IMG/VR virus record: IMGVR_UViG_3300035698_019747
Coordinates: 88,403 to 152,402 of that record
Source: a virus
DNA: 64,000 bases
Strand: one strand, 5' to 3'
The notes under the pieces are model-generated. The model was not told the origin of the DNA. It was given only the letters and a program-made list of their open reading frames with translations, and did not search any database. The position numbers were made by a program, and so were the translations under genes. Each line of letters starts with the position of its first letter. The stretch's first letter is position 1. Positions 34,292 to 43,110 of the stretch are shown in pieces.

Positions 34292-34331
34292 AAATTGGAC
34301 TATATTTTCTTTATATATTAAATATTTTTAT

Positions 34332-34339
34332 TATATTTG
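34332..34339 (+). promoter_or_regulatory. Bacteroidota-type -7 box TATATTTG
   Basis: TATATTTG, seven bases before the ATG at 34347, giving a nearly leaderless transcript. Confidence 0.5.
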
Positions 34340-34346
34340 CACTGTT

Positions 34347-34499
34347 ATGAAGGTAGAAAAAGCACAAATATATAAAACCATGCGCAAAGTTAGTAGAGAA
34401 ATCTACCTAGATAAACCATATATAAAGGGTGGTGCTCATGTTAATTATAAGAAGTATACTAGAAAATTAAAACATAAAATTGATCAAAATGAACGATAG
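34347..34499 (+). CDS. small basic protein
   Basis: 50 residues, MKVEKAQIYKTMRKVSREIY to HKIDQNER, strongly basic. Its TAG overlaps the start of the next gene. It has a promoter directly upstream. Too short to classify. Confidence 0.5.
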   Translation: MKVEKAQIYKTMRKVSREIYLDKPYIKGGAHVNYKKYTRKLKHKIDQNER

Positions 34500-34773
34500 A
34501 ATTAGAGATTTACAACGTGAAATTGAACGCGAACAATCAAATATAGATAATTGTAATCATAGTTGGGGAAAGCCATATAGCAACCCCGAAACAAAACGTG
34601 AACCATATGGATATAAGTTAGTTGGACATGGCAGTGACGTTTCGTATGAGTCAGAAGGATATAGGGATGTAAATGTCCCTAGATGGACAAGAGATTGTAC
34701 TATATGTGGTCACAGTGAACACACACATAGCACTGAAGCAGTTATTAAAGAACATCGCCCTAAATTCGGCTAG
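34489..34773 (+). CDS. small zinc-site phage protein
   Basis: 94 residues from ATG 34489 (MNDRIRDLQREIEREQSNID), overlapping the previous stop. A helical start is followed by NCNHSWG and, near the end, WTRDCTICGHSEHTHS, giving C-x-H and CxxC ligands. This arrangement is frequent in small phage proteins of unknown role. Confidence 0.65.
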   Translation: MNDRIRDLQREIEREQSNIDNCNHSWGKPYSNPETKREPYGYKLVGHGSDVSYESEGYRDVNVPRWTRDCTICGHSEHTHSTEAVIKEHRPKFG

Positions 34774-34775
34774 AT

Positions 34776-35249
34776 ATGAGAATAACTATACTGAACAGAA
34801 AGAAGTTTAAAGAGTTGATGATAAGTAGAAATATAACACCTTCCAATGTTAATGGTCAGGAAAATAAAAATACTTACCTTATATCAATTAACAATACACA
34901 CACTCAACATACATACTCTTATTTTGAAGAAGTATATGCCTCTAATCTACTCAAATTATATTTTGATGATGTAACATATAATGCATCAGGTAATGTCTTA
35001 TTTGACTCTAAAATGGCTAAAGAAGTACTTAGGTTTGCTAATTTTATTAAATTAAATGAAACAGATAATACAGAGATTATCATACACTGTAGTGCAGGTA
35101 TTAATAGAAGTGGTAGTATTGGTAAATTCTTATCCGATTTCTTCATTTATACATATGATCGGTTAATGTTAGAGAACCCTCAAATTATGGGTAACTCAGT
35201 AGTTAATAACCTACTATACAGAGAATGGGTTTATTATGATTATGATTAA
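34776..35249 (+). CDS. dual-specificity protein phosphatase-like
   Basis: 157 residues. IIIHCSAGINRSGSIGK (101-117) matches the HCxxGxxRS phosphate-binding loop of cysteine phosphatases, with nucleophile Cys105 and Arg111. Asp64/65 in LYFDDV is placed to be the general acid. These enzymes remove phosphate from Ser/Thr/Tyr or from nucleic-acid ends. In a phage it could reset host signalling or belong to the RNA-end repair set. Substrate unknown. Confidence 0.75.
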   Translation: MRITILNRKKFKELMISRNITPSNVNGQENKNTYLISINNTHTQHTYSYFEEVYASNLLKLYFDDVTYNASGNVLFDSKMAKEVLRFANFIKLNETDNTEIIIHCSAGINRSGSIGKFLSDFFIYTYDRLMLENPQIMGNSVVNNLLYREWVYYDYD

Positions 35250-35257
35250 AATAAAAT

Positions 35258-35506
35258 ATGGAAAAATAAAAAGACGAACAATTAGATAAAAAACTATTTA
35301 AAAGTGGGTCACATCTTATGAGTAAATGTAAAGTATTTGATAACCAATCTTAGATGAAAAAAGGAGATATTGGTAATAATTAATGCTGTTACATTGAGTC
35401 TACCATACTAAAAATATATCAAAAGCATATAGGTCTATTGATTTAAGGGATGCTATTATGGTAAATAATCTAGAAAAAGTTGAAGAGATATTAAGGGGTT
35501 AGTTAT
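35258..35506 (+). pseudogene. decayed small gene with several stops
   Basis: One frame from ATG 35258 reads MEK-stop-KDEQLDKKLFKSGSHLM...CKVFDNQS-stop-MKKGDIGNN-stop-CCYIESTILKIYQ, and after a frame change KNISKAYRSIDLRDAIMVNN followed by LEKVEEILRG to TAG 35504-35506. The stretches between stops look like real protein. I read this as a gene of about 80 codons destroyed by stops and a frameshift; no intact gene occupies the gap. Confidence 0.45.
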
Positions 35507-35522
35507 TTAACTAACCCCTTAA
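35491..35522. terminator. bidirectional terminator
   Basis: TTAAGGGGTTAGTTA and TAACTAACCCCTTAA form a perfect stem between convergent transcripts; it overlaps the pseudogene end. Confidence 0.85.
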
Positions 35523-35533
35523 TATTTAATATA

Positions 35534-36616
35534 TTATTTTTTGAATCCAACTTTTGTTTCCTCTTTTTCCTCTTCCCCCTCGTTATATATATCTGATAAT
35601 CTCAAATTAAGCCCTCTACCATCCTTTCCTAAAGATTCTAATAGTCTATCTGCTTTGTCTGATTTCAACCCCTTAAACTCAAACTCATTTAATAACCTAC
35701 CCTTTCTAGTTAATGCTTTATCAATATTATTTCTGTTTGTATTAAATGTACAAATTATCTGAAATTTTAGACAATCACCCATTATACCATCGGTGATATT
35801 TAATAGGTTACTGACACCCTGATCACCACCACCTGTTCTCTCCATAATAACGTTCTCCGCATCTTCTATTATAATAACGCTATTCGGATACCTCATAAAG
35901 AATGGAATCATATCTGGTTCAGATATTCTGCTAGAAAGAGAGGGTGGTACAAATATTAACCTTTTATTAATATTTCTAATTAAGTGTCTTAAAAATGTGG
36001 TCTTACCTGTCCCATGTGTACCATGGAATAAATATAAACCTATTTTATCAGAATTTAGATTTTCAACTAACTTGTCATAACCATCCACTAAGTCTTGATT
36101 ATAATTTGTATCAATATTTAGTTCTTTATACTTATCATCAATTTTAAAATCGGTTAAGTAAAACCCATTTGAAAAAGATAAAATAAATACCGAATTATCA
36201 TTTACTTCATCAGTATACTTATCATAAATTTCCTTTATAATGTCTTTAAATTCATCACATATAGGGGTTTCCGAATATATATCAATACACCCTGAACTAG
36301 GACTACTGAAATTAATAACTATTTTATTTTTAATATCAACCATTATAGTTGATCCCTCCACCTCGGTCATAATCAAACTATCCTCAGTATCCATTTCCCC
36401 TTTATCTGTATAGTTACTATAACTAGACCTATTCTGTATTAGGGTTAAATCGAACTTTCCCATAAATGTTTCCACTAATACGTCATATGCAGTTTTGGGT
36501 ATATCAAATACTGTCCATTGGTATTTATTTATCACATTAAAATTATCATAGAAAGCAACCTCTGATAATGATTTCATATTCAATACATGTTCCTTATAAA
36601 TATCTTTTTCTTTCAT
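35534..36616 (-). CDS. AAA+ ATPase
   Basis: 360 residues. Walker A is GTHGTGKTT (199-207), Walker B is VIIIED (247-252), sensor 1 is CTFNTN (289-294) and an arginine-finger-like TRKGR is at 303-307. The order and the RKGR are those of classic AAA proteins such as BCS1 or FtsH-type modules; no protease domain follows. The N-terminal about 180 residues are specific to this protein, and the C-terminus is Glu/Lys-rich. Likely remodels a protein complex during phage growth; target unknown. Confidence 0.8.
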   Translation of the reverse strand: MKEKDIYKEHVLNMKSLSEVAFYDNFNVINKYQWTVFDIPKTAYDVLVETFMGKFDLTLIQNRSSYSNYTDKGEMDTEDSLIMTEVEGSTIMVDIKNKIVINFSSPSSGCIDIYSETPICDEFKDIIKEIYDKYTDEVNDNSVFILSFSNGFYLTDFKIDDKYKELNIDTNYNQDLVDGYDKLVENLNSDKIGLYLFHGTHGTGKTTFLRHLIRNINKRLIFVPPSLSSRISEPDMIPFFMRYPNSVIIIEDAENVIMERTGGGDQGVSNLLNITDGIMGDCLKFQIICTFNTNRNNIDKALTRKGRLLNEFEFKGLKSDKADRLLESLGKDGRGLNLRLSDIYNEGEEEKEETKVGFKK

Positions 36617-36689
36617 ATATAACTAATCTTTTTTATTTATACTAAACAAATTTATAAATGTTTTATATAAATAAAAAGTTTTTACATAT

Positions 36690-37061
36690 ATGAAAGGAAA
36701 AATTATACTAATTGATTGTGATGGAACTATTTGTGATGATATTAAAAATGAAGATTCACATTTATATGCTACTGCTGACCATTATCCAGATGCACTTAAA
36801 ACTATAAATGAGTGGTATGATAATGGTGCACATATTACCTTTTTCACAGCAAGGGAAGCAAAAGATAGAGAAGTCACTATTAAGTGGTTAGATGAAAATG
36901 GATTTAAATATAATGGTCTCATCACAGATAAACCCAGGTGTAATAACGATGATGATGAATATATTTGGATAGATAATAGAAAGGTTAGAGGTATAACATA
37001 TAAGACTAAATGGGGAAACCTAGAAAAAACAACTAAAGAGATATTTACTTTTGGGGATTAA
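36690..37061 (+). CDS. HAD-superfamily phosphatase
   Basis: 123 residues. LIDCDGTICDD (7-17, Asp9/Asp11), FFTAREAKDRE (51-61, motif II Thr) and a late EYIWIDNRKV (about 90-99, motif IV Asp) fit HAD proteins. The C-terminal domain of T4 polynucleotide kinase is also HAD type, so a nucleotide or nucleic-acid 3'-phosphatase role is possible. Substrate cannot be read from the sequence. Confidence 0.75.
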   Translation: MKGKIILIDCDGTICDDIKNEDSHLYATADHYPDALKTINEWYDNGAHITFFTAREAKDREVTIKWLDENGFKYNGLITDKPRCNNDDDEYIWIDNRKVRGITYKTKWGNLEKTTKEIFTFGD

Positions 37062-37070
37062 ATTCCAATA

Positions 37071-38807
37071 CTATATATCCATTTTGATAGAATTACTTGT
37101 AATGTACGCAAGTAATTCTTTATCATTTACTATAACATCTTTACTTATATCCATTTCCTTAAACCCCTCTTTACTTTTGGGTATAGATACTTTATATATG
37201 TCTATACCTAGCATTTTAGACATAGTATAAATCGTAACTAACTCATCAGGTGTATTGAATAAACTTTTATAAATAAAGTCACTTTCTATCACATCATTAT
37301 CTGATAAGTATATATACTTATAATACTTATCATAATTACTAATTGCCTCATCAGAGTAAGATAAGTATTTGAACACTACATTTATTGGGGTGTGTAAATT
37401 TACAATTCCCTGAGATTGTACCCTAAATCGCTCAGTATCTAATAATTCTCTATCCTTAAAGTATTCCCTTATGGGATTATATATTTTCTTATCATAAAAT
37501 ATATCAGTATTCTTTTCAAAGCATAATATTTCTGGGACGTGTTTAATAACTTCTATATTAGCCTCTGTACTATGATCCTTATAGTTATAATTACTTGAGT
37601 CATGTCTGATTATTTTCACTTTATCTAATGCACCCATTAAGTTATATAACCTATTATCATATTCTTCTTTATATTCTAAATATAACTCTCTGGATATAGT
37701 TAATAATTTTATTTTTAAATCATCATTAACTATTTTAAATATGTGGGATTTTATGAACCTATCTGAGTCTTCCATTGCTGCTCTAATTATAACATCTTCG
37801 CCAATATTCTTTATATCATCTTTATTCGTTAAATAAAATATCAAGCTAGGCATAACATTATACGCATATTCTCTATCTTTACCACCATTTAAAACATCTG
37901 CCAATAAAGTATACTCAGTTCTTAAACTCTTATTATATTTGGCATATTTTAATATCTGTTTAGGTAATATATTACTTATATTTTTAAATATTTTATTGTG
38001 TGGTATGTCCTTAATTACTACCTTATCATCTACCTTATCATGGGCATCATATGTGCTATCAGGATATATGGTTATTCCTAATTTCGAATTGCTATTGAAC
38101 TGCTCTTTTGAAAAATCCCATATAAAATATTGAACACCTCTACGCTTTCCTATATAGTTATCAAAGTTAGTACTACTCGTATATGATATACACCATTGAG
38201 TTGAACCCATTTCTATTGATGCCTTATGACTATATACCATAGCTATCAGTGTTTCTTTATCGCGGAATATTAAATCAATTCCCTCAGTATTATTTATATC
38301 ATCAAAAGTTTCTTTCATTTGAGCTGTCATAGATACCATATAGTTCTCAAATGATTTAAAAAATGCCGATAAATCATTATCTTTTAATGATGCCACTTTA
38401 GACATAAACCCACTTTTATATAAATCAAAGTCTAATTCCAATACGATGCTTTTAAACTTTTTGTAATTTTCTGGAGTGTTTTTTATCTCACTTCTGAATG
38501 GATTAGGTACGAGTTTTAAAAACTTGTTAGCCTTTTCAATAAGAGTCATCTCATCTAATTTATCAGTTATCTGTTCAACTGTATCTAGTTTAGTTAAGTC
38601 AACCTTATTTTGTTTTAGGGTATTCCTATGCTTTACCATCCTATCATATAAATTCTCTAATTGATGAATTGGTATATCTGCCGAGAATTCAGAAAACTGC
38701 TTTATGAATTTTGGCTCTTTCCTCAAAAATTTAAAAATATCTTGTGAGTTATTATTATTCTCACTATCTTTGCTCTCGTTGAATACATCGAAATATTTGA
38801 TGAACAT
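37071..38807 (-). CDS. WC-motif protein, capsid-targeted (578 aa)
   Basis: Starts MFIKYFDVFNESKDSE (possible cut after VFNE). It is a full-length paralogue of the 580-residue protein at 54.7 kb: FLRKEP..F, MVKHRNTLKQ, KANKFLKLVPNPFRSEIK, YKSGFMSKVASLKD and the central MGSTQWCISYTSS (200-212) with GVQYFIWDFS (224-233). Paired features W205-C206 and Q226 are shared with all three paralogues. The C-terminal half is mainly helical. No known enzyme family. TTTAATATATA motif about 24 nt upstream. Confidence 0.65.
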   Translation of the reverse strand: MFIKYFDVFNESKDSENNNNSQDIFKFLRKEPKFIKQFSEFSADIPIHQLENLYDRMVKHRNTLKQNKVDLTKLDTVEQITDKLDEMTLIEKANKFLKLVPNPFRSEIKNTPENYKKFKSIVLELDFDLYKSGFMSKVASLKDNDLSAFFKSFENYMVSMTAQMKETFDDINNTEGIDLIFRDKETLIAMVYSHKASIEMGSTQWCISYTSSTNFDNYIGKRRGVQYFIWDFSKEQFNSNSKLGITIYPDSTYDAHDKVDDKVVIKDIPHNKIFKNISNILPKQILKYAKYNKSLRTEYTLLADVLNGGKDREYAYNVMPSLIFYLTNKDDIKNIGEDVIIRAAMEDSDRFIKSHIFKIVNDDLKIKLLTISRELYLEYKEEYDNRLYNLMGALDKVKIIRHDSSNYNYKDHSTEANIEVIKHVPEILCFEKNTDIFYDKKIYNPIREYFKDRELLDTERFRVQSQGIVNLHTPINVVFKYLSYSDEAISNYDKYYKYIYLSDNDVIESDFIYKSLFNTPDELVTIYTMSKMLGIDIYKVSIPKSKEGFKEMDISKDVIVNDKELLAYITSNSIKMDI

Positions 38808-38840
38808 AGTAAATTTAGTAACTTTAACTATATATTAAAA

Positions 38841-39308
38841 ATGAAAGATTCATATAAAAAAATGCTATCCCCTATTTATTTAGGTGGTAAAAAAGAACCT
38901 TATTTACTCTTGATTGTTCTAGTACTATCTATTAACGTTGGACTAATGTGCCCAGAGGTTTGGTTAGAATATTTTATTTATGGACTACTAACGATTGGTT
39001 CTATTAAATCACCAGATATCATTTACTATTTATTTTTACAAAAAGAGAGTCTTGAAAAATATGATCACTGGATTGAGTATATGAAAGGACAAGAGTATAA
39101 ATCTATTTTATCAATTGGTACAATAGTTTGTTGGTTTTTCTACTTATCCACGTTAATATTATTATATAAAAGCATAATATCTATTGAATTTATAGATGGC
39201 GATGGTGATGGCGTTAATACAATACTATTTATCATTAATATTACATTCATCCTAATAAACATACTATCTATTCGTGATTACTTTAAAACAATGATTAAGA
39301 TATTTTAA
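38841..39308 (+). CDS. membrane protein
   Basis: 155 residues with about four hydrophobic segments: LLLIVLVLSINVGLM (23-37), WLEYFIYGLLTIG (41-53), SILSIGTIVCWFFYLSTLIL (88-107) and ILFIINITFILINIL (127-141). A charged loop FIDGDGDGVN lies between the last two. Function unknown; a TATATTAAA motif lies just before the start. Confidence 0.6.
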   Translation: MKDSYKKMLSPIYLGGKKEPYLLLIVLVLSINVGLMCPEVWLEYFIYGLLTIGSIKSPDIIYYLFLQKESLEKYDHWIEYMKGQEYKSILSIGTIVCWFFYLSTLILLYKSIISIEFIDGDGDGVNTILFIINITFILINILSIRDYFKTMIKIF

Positions 39309-39619
39309 ATAAATGACACACGATTAGATATCATAACCTTAACACTCCAATTAGGCTTCTCTTTCTTTATATATTCAACGAAATTTTTAGCACTTTCTAA
39401 ATACCTCGCATCAGATAACATATAAACTACTTCATATATCTCTTTGTCGTTTTCTACACCGTAATTAAACGAATATAGTTTGGCATACTCAATACCTTCT
39501 AAATATACAACATCACTCTTCATAGTGAAGTCATAATCGTAGCTTATTACTGTGGTTGTGACACAAGAACTTAAAAACACTATCGCGAACACCAATAAAA
39601 AATTCTTTAATTTTCTCAT
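39305..39619 (-). CDS. small lipoprotein
   Basis: 104 residues. The N-terminus RKLKNFLLVFAIVFLSSC is a lipoprotein signal peptide, with LSSC as the lipobox and Cys as the lipidated residue. The mature part is beta-rich. Phage lipoproteins often sit in the host envelope and block superinfection; that role is inferred. TTTAATATATA motif about 22 nt upstream. Confidence 0.75.
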   Translation of the reverse strand: MRKLKNFLLVFAIVFLSSCVTTTVISYDYDFTMKSDVVYLEGIEYAKLYSFNYGVENDKEIYEVVYMLSDARYLESAKNFVEYIKKEKPNWSVKVMISNRVSFI

Positions 39620-39666
39620 AACTTTCTTTCTTTTTCTTTATATATTAAATTATTTCACCTTTGTTT

Positions 39667-39695
39667 AACATTAAAGTAACATTAAGGTAACATTA
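39667..39695 (+). repeat. three AACATTA repeats at 11-base spacing
   Basis: AACATTA occurs at 39667, 39678 and 39689, each one helical turn apart, just upstream of the TATATTTG promoter at 39722. This is the usual layout of binding sites for a transcription regulator. Confidence 0.55.
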
Positions 39696-39721
39696 GACTA
39701 CTATATATGAATAATTTTTCA

Positions 39722-39729
39722 TATATTTG
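39722..39729 (+). promoter_or_regulatory. Bacteroidota-type -7 box TATATTTG
   Basis: TATATTTG, 17 bases before the ATG at 39747 and 26 bases after the last AACATTA repeat. Confidence 0.55.
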
Positions 39730-39746
39730 CATAAATAAACATAAAT

Positions 39747-39986
39747 ATGGATTTATCAGAACTATTAAAAGGCAGGAAAGTTAGAGTTATGACTGATGTT
39801 AAGGTTGAGGTTGAACTCGAAATTTCAGAAGTTATAGAGTCTAAACACAGTAGGGATTTAGAAGAAGCAACCAGAGAAAACGATTACTGGCCTAAATCAC
39901 AAGATTGGACTACAATTGATGTGAAGTTCACTAACGGATATAAAAAATCATATCAAAACTTTTCCGAAATTAAATTAGCAGACTAA
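39747..39986 (+). CDS. small hypothetical protein
   Basis: 79 residues, beta-rich (VRVMTDVKVEVELEISEVIE) with a later DWTTIDVKFTNGYKKSYQ. No family recognised. First gene after the repeat-flanked promoter, followed closely by a 47-residue gene and a lipoprotein gene. Confidence 0.55.
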   Translation: MDLSELLKGRKVRVMTDVKVEVELEISEVIESKHSRDLEEATRENDYWPKSQDWTTIDVKFTNGYKKSYQNFSEIKLAD

Positions 39987-39997
39987 ATAAAAATATA

Positions 39998-40141
39998 ATG
40001 AAATTATTTGATGAAATTGTTAATGAACTATCAGAAACCAATAAGTGGTTAGATTCTACTTATAAAAACAGTAAGTATTATAGAGACTATATAGATAAAG
40101 TGTGTAGTGATCTTAAAGTAACAACAACTAAAAATAAATGA
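39998..40141 (+). CDS. small hypothetical protein
   Basis: 47 residues, MKLFDEIVNELSETNKWLDS to TTTKNK, helical. Starts 11 bases after the previous stop and is probably in the same transcript. No family recognised. Confidence 0.45.
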   Translation: MKLFDEIVNELSETNKWLDSTYKNSKYYRDYIDKVCSDLKVTTTKNK

Positions 40142-40161
40142 TAATATAAAAACTGGAAATT

Positions 40162-40416
40162 ATGAAAAAATTAAAAATGTTAACAATATTCTTACTAGGA
40201 TATTTATTATTAAGCTCATGTGCAGGTGATGCGCTAGAAGTATCTAATATAGGTGACTATACGGTAGATGAACTATTCACTAAAAATGGATGCACGATGT
40301 ATAGATTCAGTGATGCAGGGAGGTATATATATTGGTCTGATTGTTCAGGTAAAACTCAATACAGTTCTACTAATAATAATATCACTACATGTGTTGAAAG
40401 TTTAACAACTTTATAG
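40162..40416 (+). CDS. small lipoprotein, DUF4884-like
   Basis: 84 residues. Signal peptide MKKLKMLTIFLLGYLLLSSC with lipobox LSSC. The mature part, VDELFTKNGCTMYRFSDAGR then YIYWSDCSGKTQYS, follows the LFxxxGCxVYRFxDGGRYVYF...C pattern of DUF4884, a family of small Bacteroidota and phage lipoproteins. Function unknown. Confidence 0.75.
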   Translation: MKKLKMLTIFLLGYLLLSSCAGDALEVSNIGDYTVDELFTKNGCTMYRFSDAGRYIYWSDCSGKTQYSSTNNNITTCVESLTTL

Positions 40417-40426
40417 AATATAACTT

Positions 40427-41143
40427 ATGGATAATAAACCAAAATATTTAGTAAGACCAACTGACTCTCAAATATTTGACCTAGATCAAAGTAATGGGTG
40501 CTATAGATTATGGAACAAACCCCAAATTACTTACAGTGATGGCACAAGAGCGTCAGCAATGCTGCATTTCACATTAGAGAACTTAACATCAGGGTATGGC
40601 TTCTTTCCAATAGAAGAAAGTGAAATTGATAAATATCTAAAAAAGAGTGAACAATACCTAAATTATATTAATTGGTACAATCGTTCCGATGGACATGGTA
40701 GTATAAAGGGCGGCTCTTATGAAAAATACTTAGCATATAAAGCAAAAACAAATAAGTATAAAATTAAACAACCTCTAGAAATACCTATTAATATTTGGGA
40801 TGATTTTTATGATGATGGGTATGTCCCAGAAGGTGGGAAAACTGAGTCATATATTTATGTTGAGGATAGCAATATATCACATGGAAAAAGGAAAGAGTGT
40901 CTAGAGTTACTTAAAAATTATATTACTGATAATTTAGATGTAAGTGGTGTTAATATGTGGATGGAATTCTTCGTATCTAAAAATAAGTATCCTGAATTAG
41001 ATGCTGAGAAAATAGGGTTCGATAGATGGGAGATAAGATTGGAAAATGTAACACATAAAATGTTATATAAATGGTTACAAGATTTAAAACATTCTGGATT
41101 AACTATTGATAATATCCCATTTGTTATTTACTCAGAATCATAA
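40427..41143 (+). CDS. hypothetical protein
   Basis: 238 residues, rich in Tyr and Trp (YLNYINWYNRSDGHGSIKGG). No family recognised. It lies between the lipoprotein gene and a 132-residue unknown gene at short spacing, so probably shares their transcript. Confidence 0.6.
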   Translation: MDNKPKYLVRPTDSQIFDLDQSNGCYRLWNKPQITYSDGTRASAMLHFTLENLTSGYGFFPIEESEIDKYLKKSEQYLNYINWYNRSDGHGSIKGGSYEKYLAYKAKTNKYKIKQPLEIPINIWDDFYDDGYVPEGGKTESYIYVEDSNISHGKRKECLELLKNYITDNLDVSGVNMWMEFFVSKNKYPELDAEKIGFDRWEIRLENVTHKMLYKWLQDLKHSGLTIDNIPFVIYSES

Positions 41144-41152
41144 ATATTTAAA

Positions 41153-41551
41153 ATGTATAATTATAATTTACATAATACATCAATTAATAAACCTAAAAAA
41201 TTACTTATATATGCCTTTTTAACCAAACCGAAAGTAATAAATACATATTCTTATATTGGCGATCTTCACTTATCAAAATATATACCAATGCCCTTTTTTA
41301 AGTTTAATAAATACTCATATGGGTTTCATAGGTTTTATAAGAACCGAGAAGCCTTATATAAAAATGAAAAATATTTAGGAAAATCTGAAAATATATATTT
41401 TGCATTTTGTGAATGCCCCAATGAAATTAATGTTACAGAAGAACCAGGTAGTGGAACAGGGGTGGTTATTATAAATGGTAAAATGTTCAATAAGATATTA
41501 GTCAAAAGAATATTAAGTGAAAAAATAGAAGATATTTATAAAATAAAATAA
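41153..41551 (+). CDS. hypothetical protein
   Basis: 132 residues, basic and aromatic (YIPMPFFKFNKYSYGFHRFY). FAFCECPNEI holds a C-x-C. No family recognised. Converges on the ART-like gene with seven bases between. Confidence 0.55.
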   Translation: MYNYNLHNTSINKPKKLLIYAFLTKPKVINTYSYIGDLHLSKYIPMPFFKFNKYSYGFHRFYKNREALYKNEKYLGKSENIYFAFCECPNEINVTEEPGSGTGVVIINGKMFNKILVKRILSEKIEDIYKIK

Positions 41552-41558
41552 GAAACCA

Positions 41559-42116
41559 TTAACTTCTTTTGGATAATTTAGTATCCTTAATCATATAATT
41601 AGGTATGTTACCCTTGACTCTGAGACCACTACCATACACTAAACTATCACCTAATGTGATACCCACTAAATTACCAATTGCCCTTCTTTTATTAAATAAT
41701 TGGTCTTTATCTGGTTTTAAATTACTTATAGCTATTTCTATTTTAACCACCTTTGTATCAGTAAATGGACTCCCAATCCTACCAAAAGTTTTGGCACTAT
41801 CTTCATAAGCAGATAAATAGACATAACCAACTTCTGATTGAATAGATTTTTTAGTGCTTTTTTTAGTGGTTAATAAACCATCATCCTCTAAATTCACATC
41901 ACTTGATGTTCCATGATATAAATATACTAAATTGCCTTTATTATCTCTTAGGAATTTATTGACTTTTTTAACCTTGATAGAATCATCAATATCTAAATAT
42001 ATAATAGTCAATAATTCTTTCGTGACATTAATGGGCACTTGGTAAAACCCCAATGTTACGTTATTTACGAATGCCGCCTCTTTTATAAAACTAGTATAAT
42101 TGTGTATTTTACCCAT
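41559..42116 (-). CDS. capsid-targeted ADP-ribosyltransferase-like protein
   Basis: 185 residues. The start MGKIHNYTSFIKEAAF is a capsid-targeting leader with a predicted cut after FIKE. NLVYLYHGTSSDV (63-75), then GYVYLSAYEDSAKTFG (97-112) and VVKIEIAISNLKPDK (123-137) follow the ART fold in Tpt1 and DUF3990-like proteins: first YHGT, second a YLS strand with an A-helix. A glutamate for the third element is not clear near the end, so activity is unsure. TTTAATATATA motif just upstream. Confidence 0.6.
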   Translation of the reverse strand: MGKIHNYTSFIKEAAFVNNVTLGFYQVPINVTKELLTIIYLDIDDSIKVKKVNKFLRDNKGNLVYLYHGTSSDVNLEDDGLLTTKKSTKKSIQSEVGYVYLSAYEDSAKTFGRIGSPFTDTKVVKIEIAISNLKPDKDQLFNKRRAIGNLVGITLGDSLVYGSGLRVKGNIPNYMIKDTKLSKRS

Positions 42117-42155
42117 GTCTTATATATTAAATTTGGTATTGTAGATTATAATTAG

Positions 42156-42163
42156 TATATTTG
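42156..42163 (+). promoter_or_regulatory. Bacteroidota promoter, TTTG -33 and TATATTTG -7
   Basis: TTTG at 42132-42135 and TATATTTG at 42156-42163 are 20 bases apart, a good match to the host consensus. It stands before the T9SS-sorted protein. Confidence 0.65.
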
Positions 42164-42193
42164 CAATCTAATTTAATAAAAACACAATTAACT

Positions 42194-43099
42194 ATGAAAC
42201 GATTATTCACAATTTTATTTTTTCTCGTAATGAGTATCGGCAATGCACAAGTAGATACCTTGTTTGTATATGGTAGTGATACTACTATAGTTGAAGATAC
42301 TAACCCACATTTAACATATGTTGATAATTTAGTATCTGATACACTTCTAGATACTAATATCTTATCTGAAACACTATGTTTGTTTTCAACGAAGCCATCA
42401 TCAACCCTCAATTTTTTAAACTTTTGGTCAATTGAAAGAAATGGTGATTCATTAATTGTTATTAATCGTTATTGGAATGGTGCAACTGATACCAGTTCTG
42501 TAAGTAAAACATATAACTTTGACACATTAACAAATAACCTAATTATCAATTTTTACATTGATAATCTGTGCACTGGGAGATTTAGAGAGGGGGATTCTAT
42601 AAAAATGAAAGTTTTTGAATTGAATTCAGCATCAAATGAGATTTTAATAGACTCTGTTAACATTGTAGCACCCCCTAACATGATTAATACATTAATACCA
42701 TCTGATTCTCTTAGATTTACAATAAATGATGGTGATGTTTTTCATATAAGGGTCGCTTCTGCTATCGAGGTAGTTGATGATTTTGGGGTAGGTATAAATA
42801 CAATTATGTTAACTGATGATAACTTATTTAGAACGGTGAATAATATATCAACCAAGGAACTCTCTAAAGTTTCTGAAGTTAACGTTTACCCTAACCCATT
42901 TAAAGATATTATCACTTTTGATATCAACACTAATATCATTGATCATACTTTCAAAGTAGTTAATATTTATGGACAAATTTTATCACAAGGGGATATTGAA
43001 AACAATCGCGTGAACTTATCAAATTTACCATCAGGTACATATATTCTCATAGTAAGTGGACTTGAACACAACTTCACGAAACAGGTTGTGAAATATTAA
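42194..43099 (+). CDS. secreted protein with T9SS C-terminal sorting domain
   Basis: About 301 residues from ATG 42194, chosen because MKRLFTILFFLVMSIGNAQ is a signal peptide with a cut after NAQ, typical of Flavobacteriia. The last about 75 residues, VNVYPNPFKDIITFDI ... FKVVNIYGQILSQGDI ... VNLSNLPSGTYILIVSG ... KQVVKY, are a type A T9SS sorting domain (TIGR04183 pattern: YPNP start, LPSGTY(I/L)(I/L) and KxVxx end). So it should pass the inner membrane by Sec and the outer membrane by host T9SS, then be anchored at the surface. The middle is beta-rich with no known domain. It lies directly before the CRISPR array and has a strong host-type promoter. Confidence 0.88.
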   Translation: MKRLFTILFFLVMSIGNAQVDTLFVYGSDTTIVEDTNPHLTYVDNLVSDTLLDTNILSETLCLFSTKPSSTLNFLNFWSIERNGDSLIVINRYWNGATDTSSVSKTYNFDTLTNNLIINFYIDNLCTGRFREGDSIKMKVFELNSASNEILIDSVNIVAPPNMINTLIPSDSLRFTINDGDVFHIRVASAIEVVDDFGVGINTIMLTDDNLFRTVNNISTKELSKVSEVNVYPNPFKDIITFDINTNIIDHTFKVVNIYGQILSQGDIENNRVNLSNLPSGTYILIVSGLEHNFTKQVVKY

Positions 43100-43110
43100 A
43101 CACATTTTAT

